Source of the DNA: Bacteroidota bacterium
GTDB taxonomy: Bacteria; Bacteroidota; Rhodothermia; Rhodothermales; UBA10348
Assembly: GCA_029262775.1 (NCBI GenBank)
Contig: JAJCYR010000021.1
Location: 1-64,000, forward strand
Length of the DNA: 64,000 bases
Direction of reading: 5' to 3'
A program made the position numbers and the translations under genes. The notes below the pieces were generated by a model, which was given only the letters and a program-made list of their open reading frames with translations, ran no database searches and was not told the DNA's origin. The number at the start of each line of letters is the position of its first letter. The stretch's first letter is position 1. Of the stretch, positions 51,506 through 60,994 are shown in pieces.

Positions 51506-51771
51506 TGGCTTCGCACGGCCGTGATGAATCCGGTGAACAAGCGTCCCGCCGAGGGCCGCAGCGTTCTGTTTTGCCGAACGAACTCAATCTTCTGGGTCGT
51601 GCCGTCTACGTGGCGGGCACCGTGTTGGGACTTGCTGCGCGGACGGCGGGGTTCGCGCTGGGGAGCGCCCAGTCCATCTGGGAAGCATCGGAGCGCGCGT
51701 TCCACGCCGGATTGGACGAAAGTGTGGAAGATGCCCGGATCATTGAGGAAGTAGACCGGGATCAGACCTGA
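51505..51771 (+). CDS. Hypothetical small protein with amphipathic/hydrophobic segment
   Basis: LNLLGRAVYVAGTVLGLAARTAGFALGSAQSIW; coupled to upstream ORF. Confidence 0.5.
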   Translation: MASHGRDESGEQASRRGPQRSVLPNELNLLGRAVYVAGTVLGLAARTAGFALGSAQSIWEASERAFHAGLDESVEDARIIEEVDRDQT

Positions 51772-54224
51772 TTTTTCTGGTGGTCCGGTACGTGAAAGTA
51801 CGTTTGGGGATTCTTGATCGGGCGCTTGAGCAGTGTATGCTCCAGTACGTCTTCCATCCTGTGCACATAGAAAACAGCGAGTCCGCGAAGCGAGGACGCC
51901 TTGATTTCCTCTACATCTTTCCGGTTTTTCTCGGGTAGTATGACCTTCTTGATTCCGGCCCGTTTGGCAGCCAGGACTTTTTCCTTGATGCCGCCGACCG
52001 GGAGGACCAGACCCCGAAGTGTGATTTCACCCGTCATGGCCACATTATGTCGCACCCGGCGTTGCGTATAGATGGAAATGATGGCTGTCATCATGGCTAC
52101 ACCGGCCGATGGACCATCCTTTGGTATGGCACCGGCTGGCACGTGGATATGCAGGTCCCAATGCTTGAACGCGTCGGGCGGAATGGACCAGTCCTGGGCG
52201 TTGCTCTTCACGTAGGAAAGGGCGGCCTGCGCCGATTCCTTCATGACCTCGCCCAATTGTCCGGTGAGGATCATGCGGCCTGATCCGCGGGAAACAGATG
52301 CCTCAATGAACAGGATATCGCCTCCGACTGGCGTCCATGCCAAGCCAGTGGCTACGCCGGGTACCTCTGTCCGCTCGGCCGTGTCTGAAAAATGCTTGCG
52401 GGCCCGAAGATAGGTCTCGATGTCCGGCTCGTCCACGTTCTCACCCGTGGACTCCTCTGTCGCGACCCGCTTGGCCACACCACGGGCAACAGACCCGATG
52501 GTGCGTTCCAGTTGCCGCACCCCCGACTCCCGCGTGTAGCCGTCTATAACGAGTTTGAGCGCCTTGTCGGTGATTTTGAACTGCCCGTTGGCCAGGCCGT
52601 TGCGCTCACGTTGACGCGGCACGAGATATTGCTTGGCGATGGCCAGTTTTTCCTCCTGGGTGTAGCCCGTTATTTCAATCATTTCCATGCGATCCCGAAG
52701 TGGGGTAGGAATCATCTCCAGATAGTTGGCCGTGGCAATGAAGAGTACCTTCGACAGATCATAGTCCAGTTCCAGGTAGTGATCATTGAAGGCATGGTTC
52801 TGTTCCGGATCGAGCACCTCAAGAAGGGCCGACGATGGGTCTCCCCGAAAGTCATTGCCCAGCTTGTCGACCTCGTCGAGCATGAACACGGGATTCGCCG
52901 TTCCGGCCTTCTTCATGCCCTGGATAATGCGGCCCGGAAGGGCGCCGACGTATGTGCGCCGGTGTCCCCGAATCTCAGCTTCATCGCGAACGCCGCCCAA
53001 GCTCATGCGGACGAATTCCCGTCCCAGAGCCCGGGCAATGCTCTTTCCGAGACTGGTTTTGCCGACCCCGGGAGGACCGTGGAAGCACAGGATGGGCGCC
53101 TTCATGTCTCCCTTCAGCTTCAACACGGCCAGGTGTTCGAGTATTCGCCGTTTTACCTGTTCCAGGCCATAATGGTCTTCATCGAGTACAGTCGACGCCC
53201 GTTTGATGTCGAGTTTGTCTGTCGAATAGTGCTGCCATGGAATATCCAGAATCCAATCAATGTAATTGCGGGTCACCGCGTAATCGGGTGAGGCCGGATT
53301 GGACCGGGCCAGCCGTTCCAATTCCTTTTCGGCCGCGGCAAATACGTGTTCAGGCACCTCTTTTTCTTCCAGGCGCTGACGCAATTCAGATACTTCTCCC
53401 GCGGTGCCTTCTCCTTCACCCAGTTCGTCCTGGATGGCCTTCATCTGCTGGCGCAGCAGGTACTCGCGCTGCTGCTGGTCCACATCCGTCTTGACACGTG
53501 TGCGGATTTCCTCGGATAGCTGAAGGACCTGCAGCTCCTGGTTGAGATGATCCATGACCAGCTCGGCCCGCTCAATGAGGGGTACTGTTTCGAGCAGTTC
53601 CTGCTTGTCTTCGACCTCAATCTGCAGATTCGATGCAATGAAATGGATCAGGAACGTTGGCGAATCAATATTCTGGATGGCATAGGCCGCTTCACTGGGG
53701 AGATTGGGTGACAGACTCACAATCTGGATGGCGAGCTCCTTGATGGAGCGGATACGCGCTTCCAGTTCCACGTGACCATCGGGAGCATCTTCCGCCACGG
53801 CGGAGACCTGGGCTGTGAAATACGGCTCTTCCTGGACATATTCCGTCACCCGGAATCGTCGTTTTCCCTGGATCACGATGGACTTGCTTCCATCGGGCAT
53901 TTTGATGAGCTTCAGGATGCTGGCGACGGTTCCGAAATTGTAGAGGTCCGCCGGGGATGGATTTTCCGTTTCTGTACTGCGCTGGGCCACAACACCAATG
54001 GTGCGGTCTTCACCAAAAGCGTCCTTGACCAGTTTCAGCGAGGTATCGCGCCCTACGGTGATGGGAAGGACCACACCGGGAAAAAGAACGGTATTACGAA
54101 GCGTCAGAATGGGGAGCACGTCCGGAATTTCGGACGTGCTCATCTCTTTCTCTTCGTCTGCCGTCGGAAGGGGAATGCTCTGTTCGGGATCGTCGTCGAC
54201 GACAAGGATGAGGTCCTGGGGCAT
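51762..54224 (-). CDS. lon: ATP-dependent protease Lon
   Basis: [55 protein letters not shown]. Confidence 0.99.
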   Translation of the reverse strand: MPQDLILVVDDDPEQSIPLPTADEEKEMSTSEIPDVLPILTLRNTVLFPGVVLPITVGRDTSLKLVKDAFGEDRTIGVVAQRSTETENPSPADLYNFGTVASILKLIKMPDGSKSIVIQGKRRFRVTEYVQEEPYFTAQVSAVAEDAPDGHVELEARIRSIKELAIQIVSLSPNLPSEAAYAIQNIDSPTFLIHFIASNLQIEVEDKQELLETVPLIERAELVMDHLNQELQVLQLSEEIRTRVKTDVDQQQREYLLRQQMKAIQDELGEGEGTAGEVSELRQRLEEKEVPEHVFAAAEKELERLARSNPASPDYAVTRNYIDWILDIPWQHYSTDKLDIKRASTVLDEDHYGLEQVKRRILEHLAVLKLKGDMKAPILCFHGPPGVGKTSLGKSIARALGREFVRMSLGGVRDEAEIRGHRRTYVGALPGRIIQGMKKAGTANPVFMLDEVDKLGNDFRGDPSSALLEVLDPEQNHAFNDHYLELDYDLSKVLFIATANYLEMIPTPLRDRMEMIEITGYTQEEKLAIAKQYLVPRQRERNGLANGQFKITDKALKLVIDGYTRESGVRQLERTIGSVARGVAKRVATEESTGENVDEPDIETYLRARKHFSDTAERTEVPGVATGLAWTPVGGDILFIEASVSRGSGRMILTGQLGEVMKESAQAALSYVKSNAQDWSIPPDAFKHWDLHIHVPAGAIPKDGPSAGVAMMTAIISIYTQRRVRHNVAMTGEITLRGLVLPVGGIKEKVLAAKRAGIKKVILPEKNRKDVEEIKASSLRGLAVFYVHRMEDVLEHTLLKRPIKNPQTYFHVPDHQKNQV

Positions 54225-54319
54225 GTGTACTCGCAATTCTCTGAAGGAGGAAGGTTGGATCCAAGGGGAGGGCAAAAACCACGCCAAACCCGGTGTACTG
54301 ACACAATGGCGGTCGCGAA

Positions 54320-55756
54320 TCAGACCAGATCCGAGATTGCCTCTATAAGGTCGTCAATTTTGAACGGTTTTGTGAGTACGCGTTTGATGACCAGCTGGTC
54401 CACCGAAAGGTCGGTATCGCCCGTGAGCAGTACGATCTGGATATTCGGCCATTTTGTATGGACCCTCTGCGCGAAATCGCGGCCGGACATCTCGGGCATA
54501 CCCTGGTCGGTGAAAATCAGGTCCACGGCGTGTTTACCGAGTATACGCAGCCCTTCATGACCGGAAGAAGCAGTGCGAACCTCATAGCCACGAAGCCCCA
54601 ACAGCTTCGATACGACATTCCGGACCATCGCTTCGTCATCCACAACAAGAATGGAGGCGGCACCTTTCGCTGCTGCAGATGCGTCATGAACGAGCGCGGG
54701 TGTGGCATGGATTCCTGGACCGGACTCGGGGCTGTCCGCCAATGCCACCGGGAACGAAAGGGTAAAAATCGACCCCTTGCCGGGCGTAGACTCCACGGAA
54801 ATAGCGCCGTCGTGCTCTCGCACAATACCGGTCGCAATGGAGAGTCCCATGCCTGTCCCGCGTTCTCCCTTGGTAGAGTACAGAGGTTCAAAAATTCGCG
54901 CACGCACCTCTTCGGTCATGCCCGTTCCAGAGTCCTGAACGTGCACACAGATCTGCTGACCGACACATTCTCCCCACACGGACAGTTCACCGCCCTCCGG
55001 CATGGCATGGACGGCGTTCAGTATCAGATTCACGAACACGTCGCGAAGTTCAGACGCTGCTCCGTGAATGGGCGGTAGTTCAGGAACCCGCATGCCAAAA
55101 GAAATGGCAATTCCCCGCCGGCGGGGCTCGTTGTACCAGTAGGGCCGGGTGAATGTCATGCAATCCATGAGCAGTGCCCGCATGTCCACGATCCCGAACG
55201 TATTTCTCGACTCCTGTCGGATGTATTTCTGAACCTTGTTGATCAGTTCTGCACCGTCCGAGGCAGCCTGTTCAATGGTTGACACGTGCATAAAGGCTCT
55301 CTCCGCACCCTCCGGATCTTCGTGGCGCCACAGCTCAAGATGCCCAAGAATACCACTGAGCAGGTTATTGAAATCGTGGGCCATTCCCATCGTCATGCGA
55401 CCCAGTGTTTCCATCCGGTGACGCTCGGTATGGCTCTCGGTCCACGTCGTGGGTTCGACGAGGAGTTCGCCCGTGATGGCAACAGCGTGACCCTGTTCTG
55501 ACGCCACGGGAACGAAATGAAGGAGAAGCGGCAGAGGCTCGTCGCGACCTGGCCGGTCCACGAGGAACAGCGCATGCGTGACCAATGTGCCACCAACGGC
55601 TTCCTGAATATTGCGCGCGGCCGTTTCATGGTCTCCTTCCTGCAGGTGTGTCCACGGATCGTCCGAGGCACCCAAAACACCTTTCCAGGCCCGGTTGCGG
55701 AAGTTGATCTGCCCATGGGCATCTGCCGTAGCAACAAGAAGTTCCGGTTCTATCAT
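54320..55756 (-). CDS. Hybrid sensor histidine kinase with C-terminal receiver domain
   Basis: GMAHDFNNLLSGILGHLELW; HATPase GTGMGLSIATGIVREHDGAI; ILVVDDEAMVRNVVSKLLGLRGYEV...DLIFTDQGMPEMSG. Confidence 0.92.
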   Translation of the reverse strand: MIEPELLVATADAHGQINFRNRAWKGVLGASDDPWTHLQEGDHETAARNIQEAVGGTLVTHALFLVDRPGRDEPLPLLLHFVPVASEQGHAVAITGELLVEPTTWTESHTERHRMETLGRMTMGMAHDFNNLLSGILGHLELWRHEDPEGAERAFMHVSTIEQAASDGAELINKVQKYIRQESRNTFGIVDMRALLMDCMTFTRPYWYNEPRRRGIAISFGMRVPELPPIHGAASELRDVFVNLILNAVHAMPEGGELSVWGECVGQQICVHVQDSGTGMTEEVRARIFEPLYSTKGERGTGMGLSIATGIVREHDGAISVESTPGKGSIFTLSFPVALADSPESGPGIHATPALVHDASAAAKGAASILVVDDEAMVRNVVSKLLGLRGYEVRTASSGHEGLRILGKHAVDLIFTDQGMPEMSGRDFAQRVHTKWPNIQIVLLTGDTDLSVDQLVIKRVLTKPFKIDDLIEAISDLV

Positions 55757-55824
55757 GCGCTGGGCATCCAATCTGGGTTCAAAAATCTGTACCTTCCACG
55801 TACTTGCATCAGTACGAAAATACA

Positions 55825-57207
55825 ATGTGGCACAACAGTATCCTTGAAACGATCGGAAACACTCCCCTCATTCGTCTCAATCGGGTCACGGCCGGCTGTC
55901 CCTGCACGGTCCTGGCCAAGGTGGAATATTTCAATCCCGGACTGTCGGTGAAGGACAGAATTGGTCTGTCCATGATTGAGGCTGCCGAGCAGGCGGGCGA
56001 TCTGAAGCCGGGCGGCACGATTGTGGAAGGCACGAGTGGCAATACCGGCACGGGTCTGGCCCTCGTATCCATCGCCAAAGGGTACCGGTGCATTTTTACG
56101 ACCACCGACAAACAGAGCCAGGAGAAGGTGGATGTGCTGCGTGCCATGGGCGCAGAAGTCCTGGTTTGCCCGACGAACGTCGCGCCCGATGATCCGAGGT
56201 CCTATTACAGCGTGGCGCGCCGTCTGGCCGATGAAATCCCCGGAGCGGTCTACCTCAACCAATACGACAACCCGGCCAATGCACAGGCCCATTATGAATC
56301 GACCGGCCCGGAATTGTGGGAGCAGACCGAGAGAAAGATTACGCACTTCATTGCAACGGCAGGGACCGGGGGTACCATCTCGGGGACATCCAGATACCTG
56401 AAAGAGAGGAATCCTGACATCAAAGTCATAGGAGTCGACACCTACGGGTCCGTGTACCACAAATACTTCTTCACGCGCGAGTTTGATGAATCGGAAATCT
56501 ATCCGTACGTGACGGAGGGGGCAGGGGAGGACATCCTCGCCGAAAACATGGATTTCGACGGGCTGGATGATTACACGCGCGCCACGGACAAGGAAACCAT
56601 GCTCATGACACGCCGTCTGGCGCGTGAAGAAGGCCTGTTCGTGGGGCAGACTTGCGGGCTCGCCGTCGCGGGTACGCTCAAATGGATCGATGCCAACCGG
56701 GAGTCCCTCTCGGAAAAAGATCTTATTGTTGTACTGTTCCCGGATTCCGGTTTTCGCTATCTGTCGAAGACGTACAGCGACGCATGGATGCGAAACAATG
56801 GTTTTCTGGAGGAGAGGCCGGAGCTGAGAGCCGCGCAGATCGGTGTCCGCTCCGCGCTGCGGTCTGTCGGTCCGGAGGAGACTCTGGGGCACGCCGTGGA
56901 TATGATGGTTGAGGGAGGGGTGTCCCAGATTCCCGTCCTGGACGGTGACAACGTCGTCGGCAGTCTGACCGAAAATGATATCCTGACCCGACTCGTGCGA
57001 AATCCTGGTGCGCGTGACCAGTTGGTCGGGGAGAACATGGGCCCCCCTCTGCCCGTTGTGGGGCCGGAAACACCGTTGGAAGGACTGACGAGGCATCTGA
57101 GCACGCCCCCGGGGGCGGTACTGGTTCGGCACGATTCCGCATGGCAGATCATAACGAAAAGCGACGTCATTGAGGCGCTCTCACAACAAACAACGTCAAA
57201 GGCATGA
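55825..57207 (+). CDS. Cystathionine beta-synthase-type PLP enzyme with C-terminal CBS domains
   Basis: ILETIGNTPLIRLNRVT; NPGLSVKDRIG; EGTSGNTGTGLALV; CBS-pair C-terminus. Confidence 0.94.
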   Translation: MWHNSILETIGNTPLIRLNRVTAGCPCTVLAKVEYFNPGLSVKDRIGLSMIEAAEQAGDLKPGGTIVEGTSGNTGTGLALVSIAKGYRCIFTTTDKQSQEKVDVLRAMGAEVLVCPTNVAPDDPRSYYSVARRLADEIPGAVYLNQYDNPANAQAHYESTGPELWEQTERKITHFIATAGTGGTISGTSRYLKERNPDIKVIGVDTYGSVYHKYFFTREFDESEIYPYVTEGAGEDILAENMDFDGLDDYTRATDKETMLMTRRLAREEGLFVGQTCGLAVAGTLKWIDANRESLSEKDLIVVLFPDSGFRYLSKTYSDAWMRNNGFLEERPELRAAQIGVRSALRSVGPEETLGHAVDMMVEGGVSQIPVLDGDNVVGSLTENDILTRLVRNPGARDQLVGENMGPPLPVVGPETPLEGLTRHLSTPPGAVLVRHDSAWQIITKSDVIEALSQQTTSKA

Positions 57208-57533
57208 GCAAAGACAAACGGGAAGAACCGGTACCACCCGGCAAACAGATCAATATTGAGCTTTCGGAAGACACGGCCGAAGGTATTTATTCGAATCTCG
57301 TTATGCTGGCACACTCATCCGAAGAATTCATACTGGATTTCATTCGTGTCATGCCGGGTGTGCCCAAAGCGCGGGTCAAGAGTCGCATTATTGTGACACC
57401 TCAGCATGCCAAGCGGCTCCTGCACGCGTTGGCCGAAAACATTGACCGTTTTGAGCAGTCCCACGGAGAAATTGACGAGTCGCGCGCCCAGAGTCCGGCA
57501 GTACACTTCGGCGTACCGGGAGGAGAAGCCTGA
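57204..57533 (+). CDS. DUF3467 domain protein
   Basis: INIELSEDTAEGIYSNLVMLAHSSEEFILDFIRVMPGVPKARVKSRIIVTPQHAKRLLHAL. Confidence 0.88.
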   Translation: MSKDKREEPVPPGKQINIELSEDTAEGIYSNLVMLAHSSEEFILDFIRVMPGVPKARVKSRIIVTPQHAKRLLHALAENIDRFEQSHGEIDESRAQSPAVHFGVPGGEA

Positions 57534-57536
57534 GCG

Positions 57537-58619
57537 CTACTTCCGGGTTCTCGCCAGAATGACCAGCCCCGCCACCAGAAACAGTGCGTGTGGAATAAGC
57601 ACCGTCATGAGCGGCGAGAGGGTGCCGGCGAAACCGAACGGTTCCGCCAATTTCATGGCCGAGAGGTAGGAGAACGCAACAAACAGTGCAATTCCGACGC
57701 GAACCGCCTGTCCTCCGCGCCTGCGAACCGACGCAATGGGAACGGCCAGCAGCAACAGGATCAGGTGGGCAAACGGGTACAGAATGCGGGCGTAATAGGC
57801 GACGAGTGGGCGCTCGAGCCCGTTCGCCCCAGTGCGGCGCAGCGTTTCGATGTAATGGGCGGCGTCGGTCAGCGTCATGGCATCGACGTCACCGGTGGCC
57901 CGTGCCAGGTCACGGGGCGTTAGTGTGAGCACGGTGTCAATCCGGGCGACGCGGGTGCGGCTCTCTATCCCCGACGCATCGAACGTCAAAATGACAGGGT
58001 CACTCAGCCGCCAGATCAGGAGGGAGTCGACCCAGGTCATGCGGGGAGCATCGATGCGGCGCGTCAGGTGCGACCAGGAGGCATAGTCTTCGAGTGTCAC
58101 ATTGGTGGCCGTCCGTGAGCGGCGGTCGTAAAAGGAGACGCTCATCATACTGCTGGGACCGGTTTGACGGTGGATGAAGGAGCTTTCGACCCGCCCGGCG
58201 CCATCGCGCGTGTATTCGAGTTCGAAGGCCAGCCGGGTACGATTGGATTCCGGCACGACCCAGCCGCCAACGTAAACGAGAGCGATCGTGAGCAGCAGGC
58301 CAACCATCAGGTAGGGTACCATGATCCGGTATATTGACACGCCAGAAGTCTGTAGGGAGGAGAGTTCGAGGTGCTGGGCGAGCCGGCCGGTCAGGAAGAT
58401 GGCCGAAAGGAACAAGGCCAGTGGCGACGTGAGACGGATGATTTCTGGAACGTAACTGGGATAGTAGACGAGGAATACATCCCGCATGCTGGCTCCACTG
58501 TCCATGAAGTCATCAACGTACTCGACATAGTGGAGCACAATGAAAAACACGATCAGGCCTCCGACGAGAGCCACGTAGCCCTGAAGCAGGCGCTTGATGA
58601 TATGCAGGTCGTAGGTCAT
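57537..58619 (-). CDS. LptF/LptG family permease (YjgP/YjgQ)
   Basis: Six TM pattern; RLTSPLALFLSAIFLTGRLAQHLELSSLQTSGVSIYRIMVPYL. Confidence 0.9.
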   Translation of the reverse strand: MTYDLHIIKRLLQGYVALVGGLIVFFIVLHYVEYVDDFMDSGASMRDVFLVYYPSYVPEIIRLTSPLALFLSAIFLTGRLAQHLELSSLQTSGVSIYRIMVPYLMVGLLLTIALVYVGGWVVPESNRTRLAFELEYTRDGAGRVESSFIHRQTGPSSMMSVSFYDRRSRTATNVTLEDYASWSHLTRRIDAPRMTWVDSLLIWRLSDPVILTFDASGIESRTRVARIDTVLTLTPRDLARATGDVDAMTLTDAAHYIETLRRTGANGLERPLVAYYARILYPFAHLILLLLAVPIASVRRRGGQAVRVGIALFVAFSYLSAMKLAEPFGFAGTLSPLMTVLIPHALFLVAGLVILARTRK

Positions 58620-58753
58620 CGCGTGCGCGAATGCGCGAATGAAAGAAACGGCGAATATGGGCGCTGCTCTGTGACGGCTTGTGCACCATGTTGTCACACG
58701 ATGTAGTTTCCGGTGCACTGAATGTTTGTATCAAAGTACGAAATCCGGAATCC

Positions 58754-59926
58754 ATGAAAGTTCACGAGTATCAGGCGAAGGAGATTCTTGCGAGGTACGG
58801 CGTTGCCGTGCAGCCCGGTCAGACGGCCACGACGGTAGAGGAAGCAGTGGCGGTGGCAGAGGCCATGAAGGAGGAGCGGGGCAGCAAGCTGTTCGTCGTC
58901 AAGGCGCAGATACATGCAGGAGGACGCGGCAAGGGCGGCGGCGTGAAGCTGGCCCGGGGCGTAGAGGAAGTTCGCGAAAAGGCGGAGGCCATTCTCGGCA
59001 TGCAGCTTGTTACGCATCAGACGGGTCCCGACGGGCAGAAGGTACGGACGGTGTTGATTGCAGACGCCGTTGACATCAAGAAGGAATTTTACCTCGGAGT
59101 CACGCTCGACCGTCAGCGTTCGATGCCGGTGATAATGGCATCGACGGAGGGGGGTGTCGAAATTGAGACGGTCGCAGAAGAAACGCCGGAGAAGATCCTG
59201 AAGGAATGGGTCGATCCATTGATCGGATTGCAACCCTTCCAGGCGCGCAAGATTGCGTTCGGTCTGGGATTTGAAGGCCCGGCGCTCAAGCAGGCTGTGA
59301 AGTTTGTGACACAGCTGTATACGGCCTATCAGAATGCAGATTGCACGTTGGCTGAGATCAACCCGCTGACGCTCACCGAGCAGGGGGACGTGATCGCGGT
59401 CGATGCCAAGATTGATATCGATGACAACGCCCTGTTTCGTCACAAGGATTTGGCTGCGTTTCGCGACGAGAATGAAGAGGACCCGCTTGAGGTCGAAGCA
59501 GGCACGCACAACCTGAATTATATCAAACTGGACGGTAATGTGGGCTGCATGGTGAATGGTGCCGGTCTGGCCATGGGTACGATGGATATCATCAAGCTGG
59601 CAGGCGGGGAGCCTGCCAACTTCCTGGACGTGGGCGGCAACGCCAACCCCGAGACGGTCGAAGCCGGTTTTCGGATTATTCTACGAGACCCGAACGTGAA
59701 GGCCATCCTGGTGAACATCTTCGGCGGCATTGTCCGATGCGACCGCGTGGCCAAGGGGATTGTCCAGGCTGCGCGAAACGTTGACATCCATGTTCCGCTT
59801 ATAGTGCGGCTGCAGGGTACGAACGCCAAGGAGGCTCGTGAAATCCTGGACAGCAGCGGACTCGAAGTCGAGACCGCCACGCTCTTCCAGGAAGCCTCTG
59901 ACAAAGTCACCCAGGCGCTCTCCTGA
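58754..59926 (+). CDS. sucC: Succinate--CoA ligase, beta subunit
   Basis: MKVHEYQAKEILARYGVAVQPG; AQIHAGGRGKGGGVKLAR; FLDVGGNANPETV. Confidence 0.98.
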   Translation: MKVHEYQAKEILARYGVAVQPGQTATTVEEAVAVAEAMKEERGSKLFVVKAQIHAGGRGKGGGVKLARGVEEVREKAEAILGMQLVTHQTGPDGQKVRTVLIADAVDIKKEFYLGVTLDRQRSMPVIMASTEGGVEIETVAEETPEKILKEWVDPLIGLQPFQARKIAFGLGFEGPALKQAVKFVTQLYTAYQNADCTLAEINPLTLTEQGDVIAVDAKIDIDDNALFRHKDLAAFRDENEEDPLEVEAGTHNLNYIKLDGNVGCMVNGAGLAMGTMDIIKLAGGEPANFLDVGGNANPETVEAGFRIILRDPNVKAILVNIFGGIVRCDRVAKGIVQAARNVDIHVPLIVRLQGTNAKEAREILDSSGLEVETATLFQEASDKVTQALS

Positions 59927-59930
59927 TCCG

Positions 59931-60926
59931 GTGTCGCTACACGGCGAAACAGTAACGCTCAACGGGGTCCGGAAATCGTTTGGTGACCTCACGGCTGTTG
60001 ACGGAGTGTCGTTCAAAATCCCGGCAGGATCCTTTTTTTCGCTACTGGGCCCCAGCGGATGCGGCAAGTCGACGACGCTGCGCATGATTGCTGGATTCGA
60101 GCGGCCGGACGAGGGGGACATTCTCATTGGCGACCGCAGCGTGGTGACACTTCCCGCCTCGCGGCGACCGACGGCCATGGTTTTCCAGAACTATGCCCTG
60201 TTTCCGCACATGACCGTTGGGCAGAATGTGGCGTACGGGCTGAACGTACGGCGCTTGAAGAAGGACGACGTGCGCGCACGCGTCCGTGAGGTACTGGAAC
60301 GCGTCGACATGACAGCATTCGAAGATACACCGGTGCCCTCCCTGTCCGGTGGGCAGCAGCAGCGGGTGGCCCTCGCGCGGGCCATCGCCGTTGAGCCTCA
60401 GGTTATCCTTTTTGATGAACCCCTGTCCAATCTGGACGTGGCGCTCCGCCAACAGACACGAAAAGAGCTGAAAACCCTCCAGAATGACATCGGTCTGACC
60501 AGCCTGTATGTGACTCACGACCAGGAGGAGGCCATGGCCATGTCGGACCAGGTGGCCGTCATGCGTGCAGGCCGCGTGGTTCAGATCGGGAAACCTGAAA
60601 TTTTGTACATGGAGCCCGAAACTGCGTTTGTAGCTTCTTTTCTGGGTGGTGCGAATATTCTGGTGGATGCTGCGCATTCCGTCAAACTCACCGGGGTCGA
60701 ACCGGGAAAAGGGCGTGTGCTGTCGGTCCGTGCCGAAGATGTGGTGCTTCGCAATGACGGACACGTGGCGCTGGTCGTTGGACGTCAATTTCTGGGCCAC
60801 GTCACGGAACTTGACGTGGAGCTTGACGGGATTCCGCTTCGGGTGCGCGTACCCGGCATGGCGCCCGATTCAACTGAGATCCGCATTGCAGTCGAGGCGT
60901 TCAGGAGCGTGCCGAACGATTTGTAG
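59931..60926 (+). CDS. ABC transporter ATP-binding protein, PotA/UgpC-like (GTG start likely)
   Basis: LLGPSGCGKSTTLRMIAGFERPDEGDILIG; LSGGQQQRVALARA; YVTHDQEEAMAMSDQVAVMRAGRVVQIG. Confidence 0.93.
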   Translation: MSLHGETVTLNGVRKSFGDLTAVDGVSFKIPAGSFFSLLGPSGCGKSTTLRMIAGFERPDEGDILIGDRSVVTLPASRRPTAMVFQNYALFPHMTVGQNVAYGLNVRRLKKDDVRARVREVLERVDMTAFEDTPVPSLSGGQQQRVALARAIAVEPQVILFDEPLSNLDVALRQQTRKELKTLQNDIGLTSLYVTHDQEEAMAMSDQVAVMRAGRVVQIGKPEILYMEPETAFVASFLGGANILVDAAHSVKLTGVEPGKGRVLSVRAEDVVLRNDGHVALVVGRQFLGHVTELDVELDGIPLRVRVPGMAPDSTEIRIAVEAFRSVPNDL

Positions 60927-60944
60927 CGGGGCGCGGCTCGGGAT

Positions 60945-60994
60945 GGCTCCCACTCCTATGGCCTGATTCGGCTTCCTCCTCAGAGTAGGGAGCC
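60945..60994. terminator. Stem-loop between convergent ABC ATPase and lptD (GGCTCCCACTC / GAGT-a-GGGAGCC)
   Basis: 11 paired bases with one bulge; overlaps the last codons of lptD. Confidence 0.4.

Noticed and set aside
55753-57132. 459-aa minus-strand ORF
   Set aside because: Antisense to the CBS gene; shadow frame.
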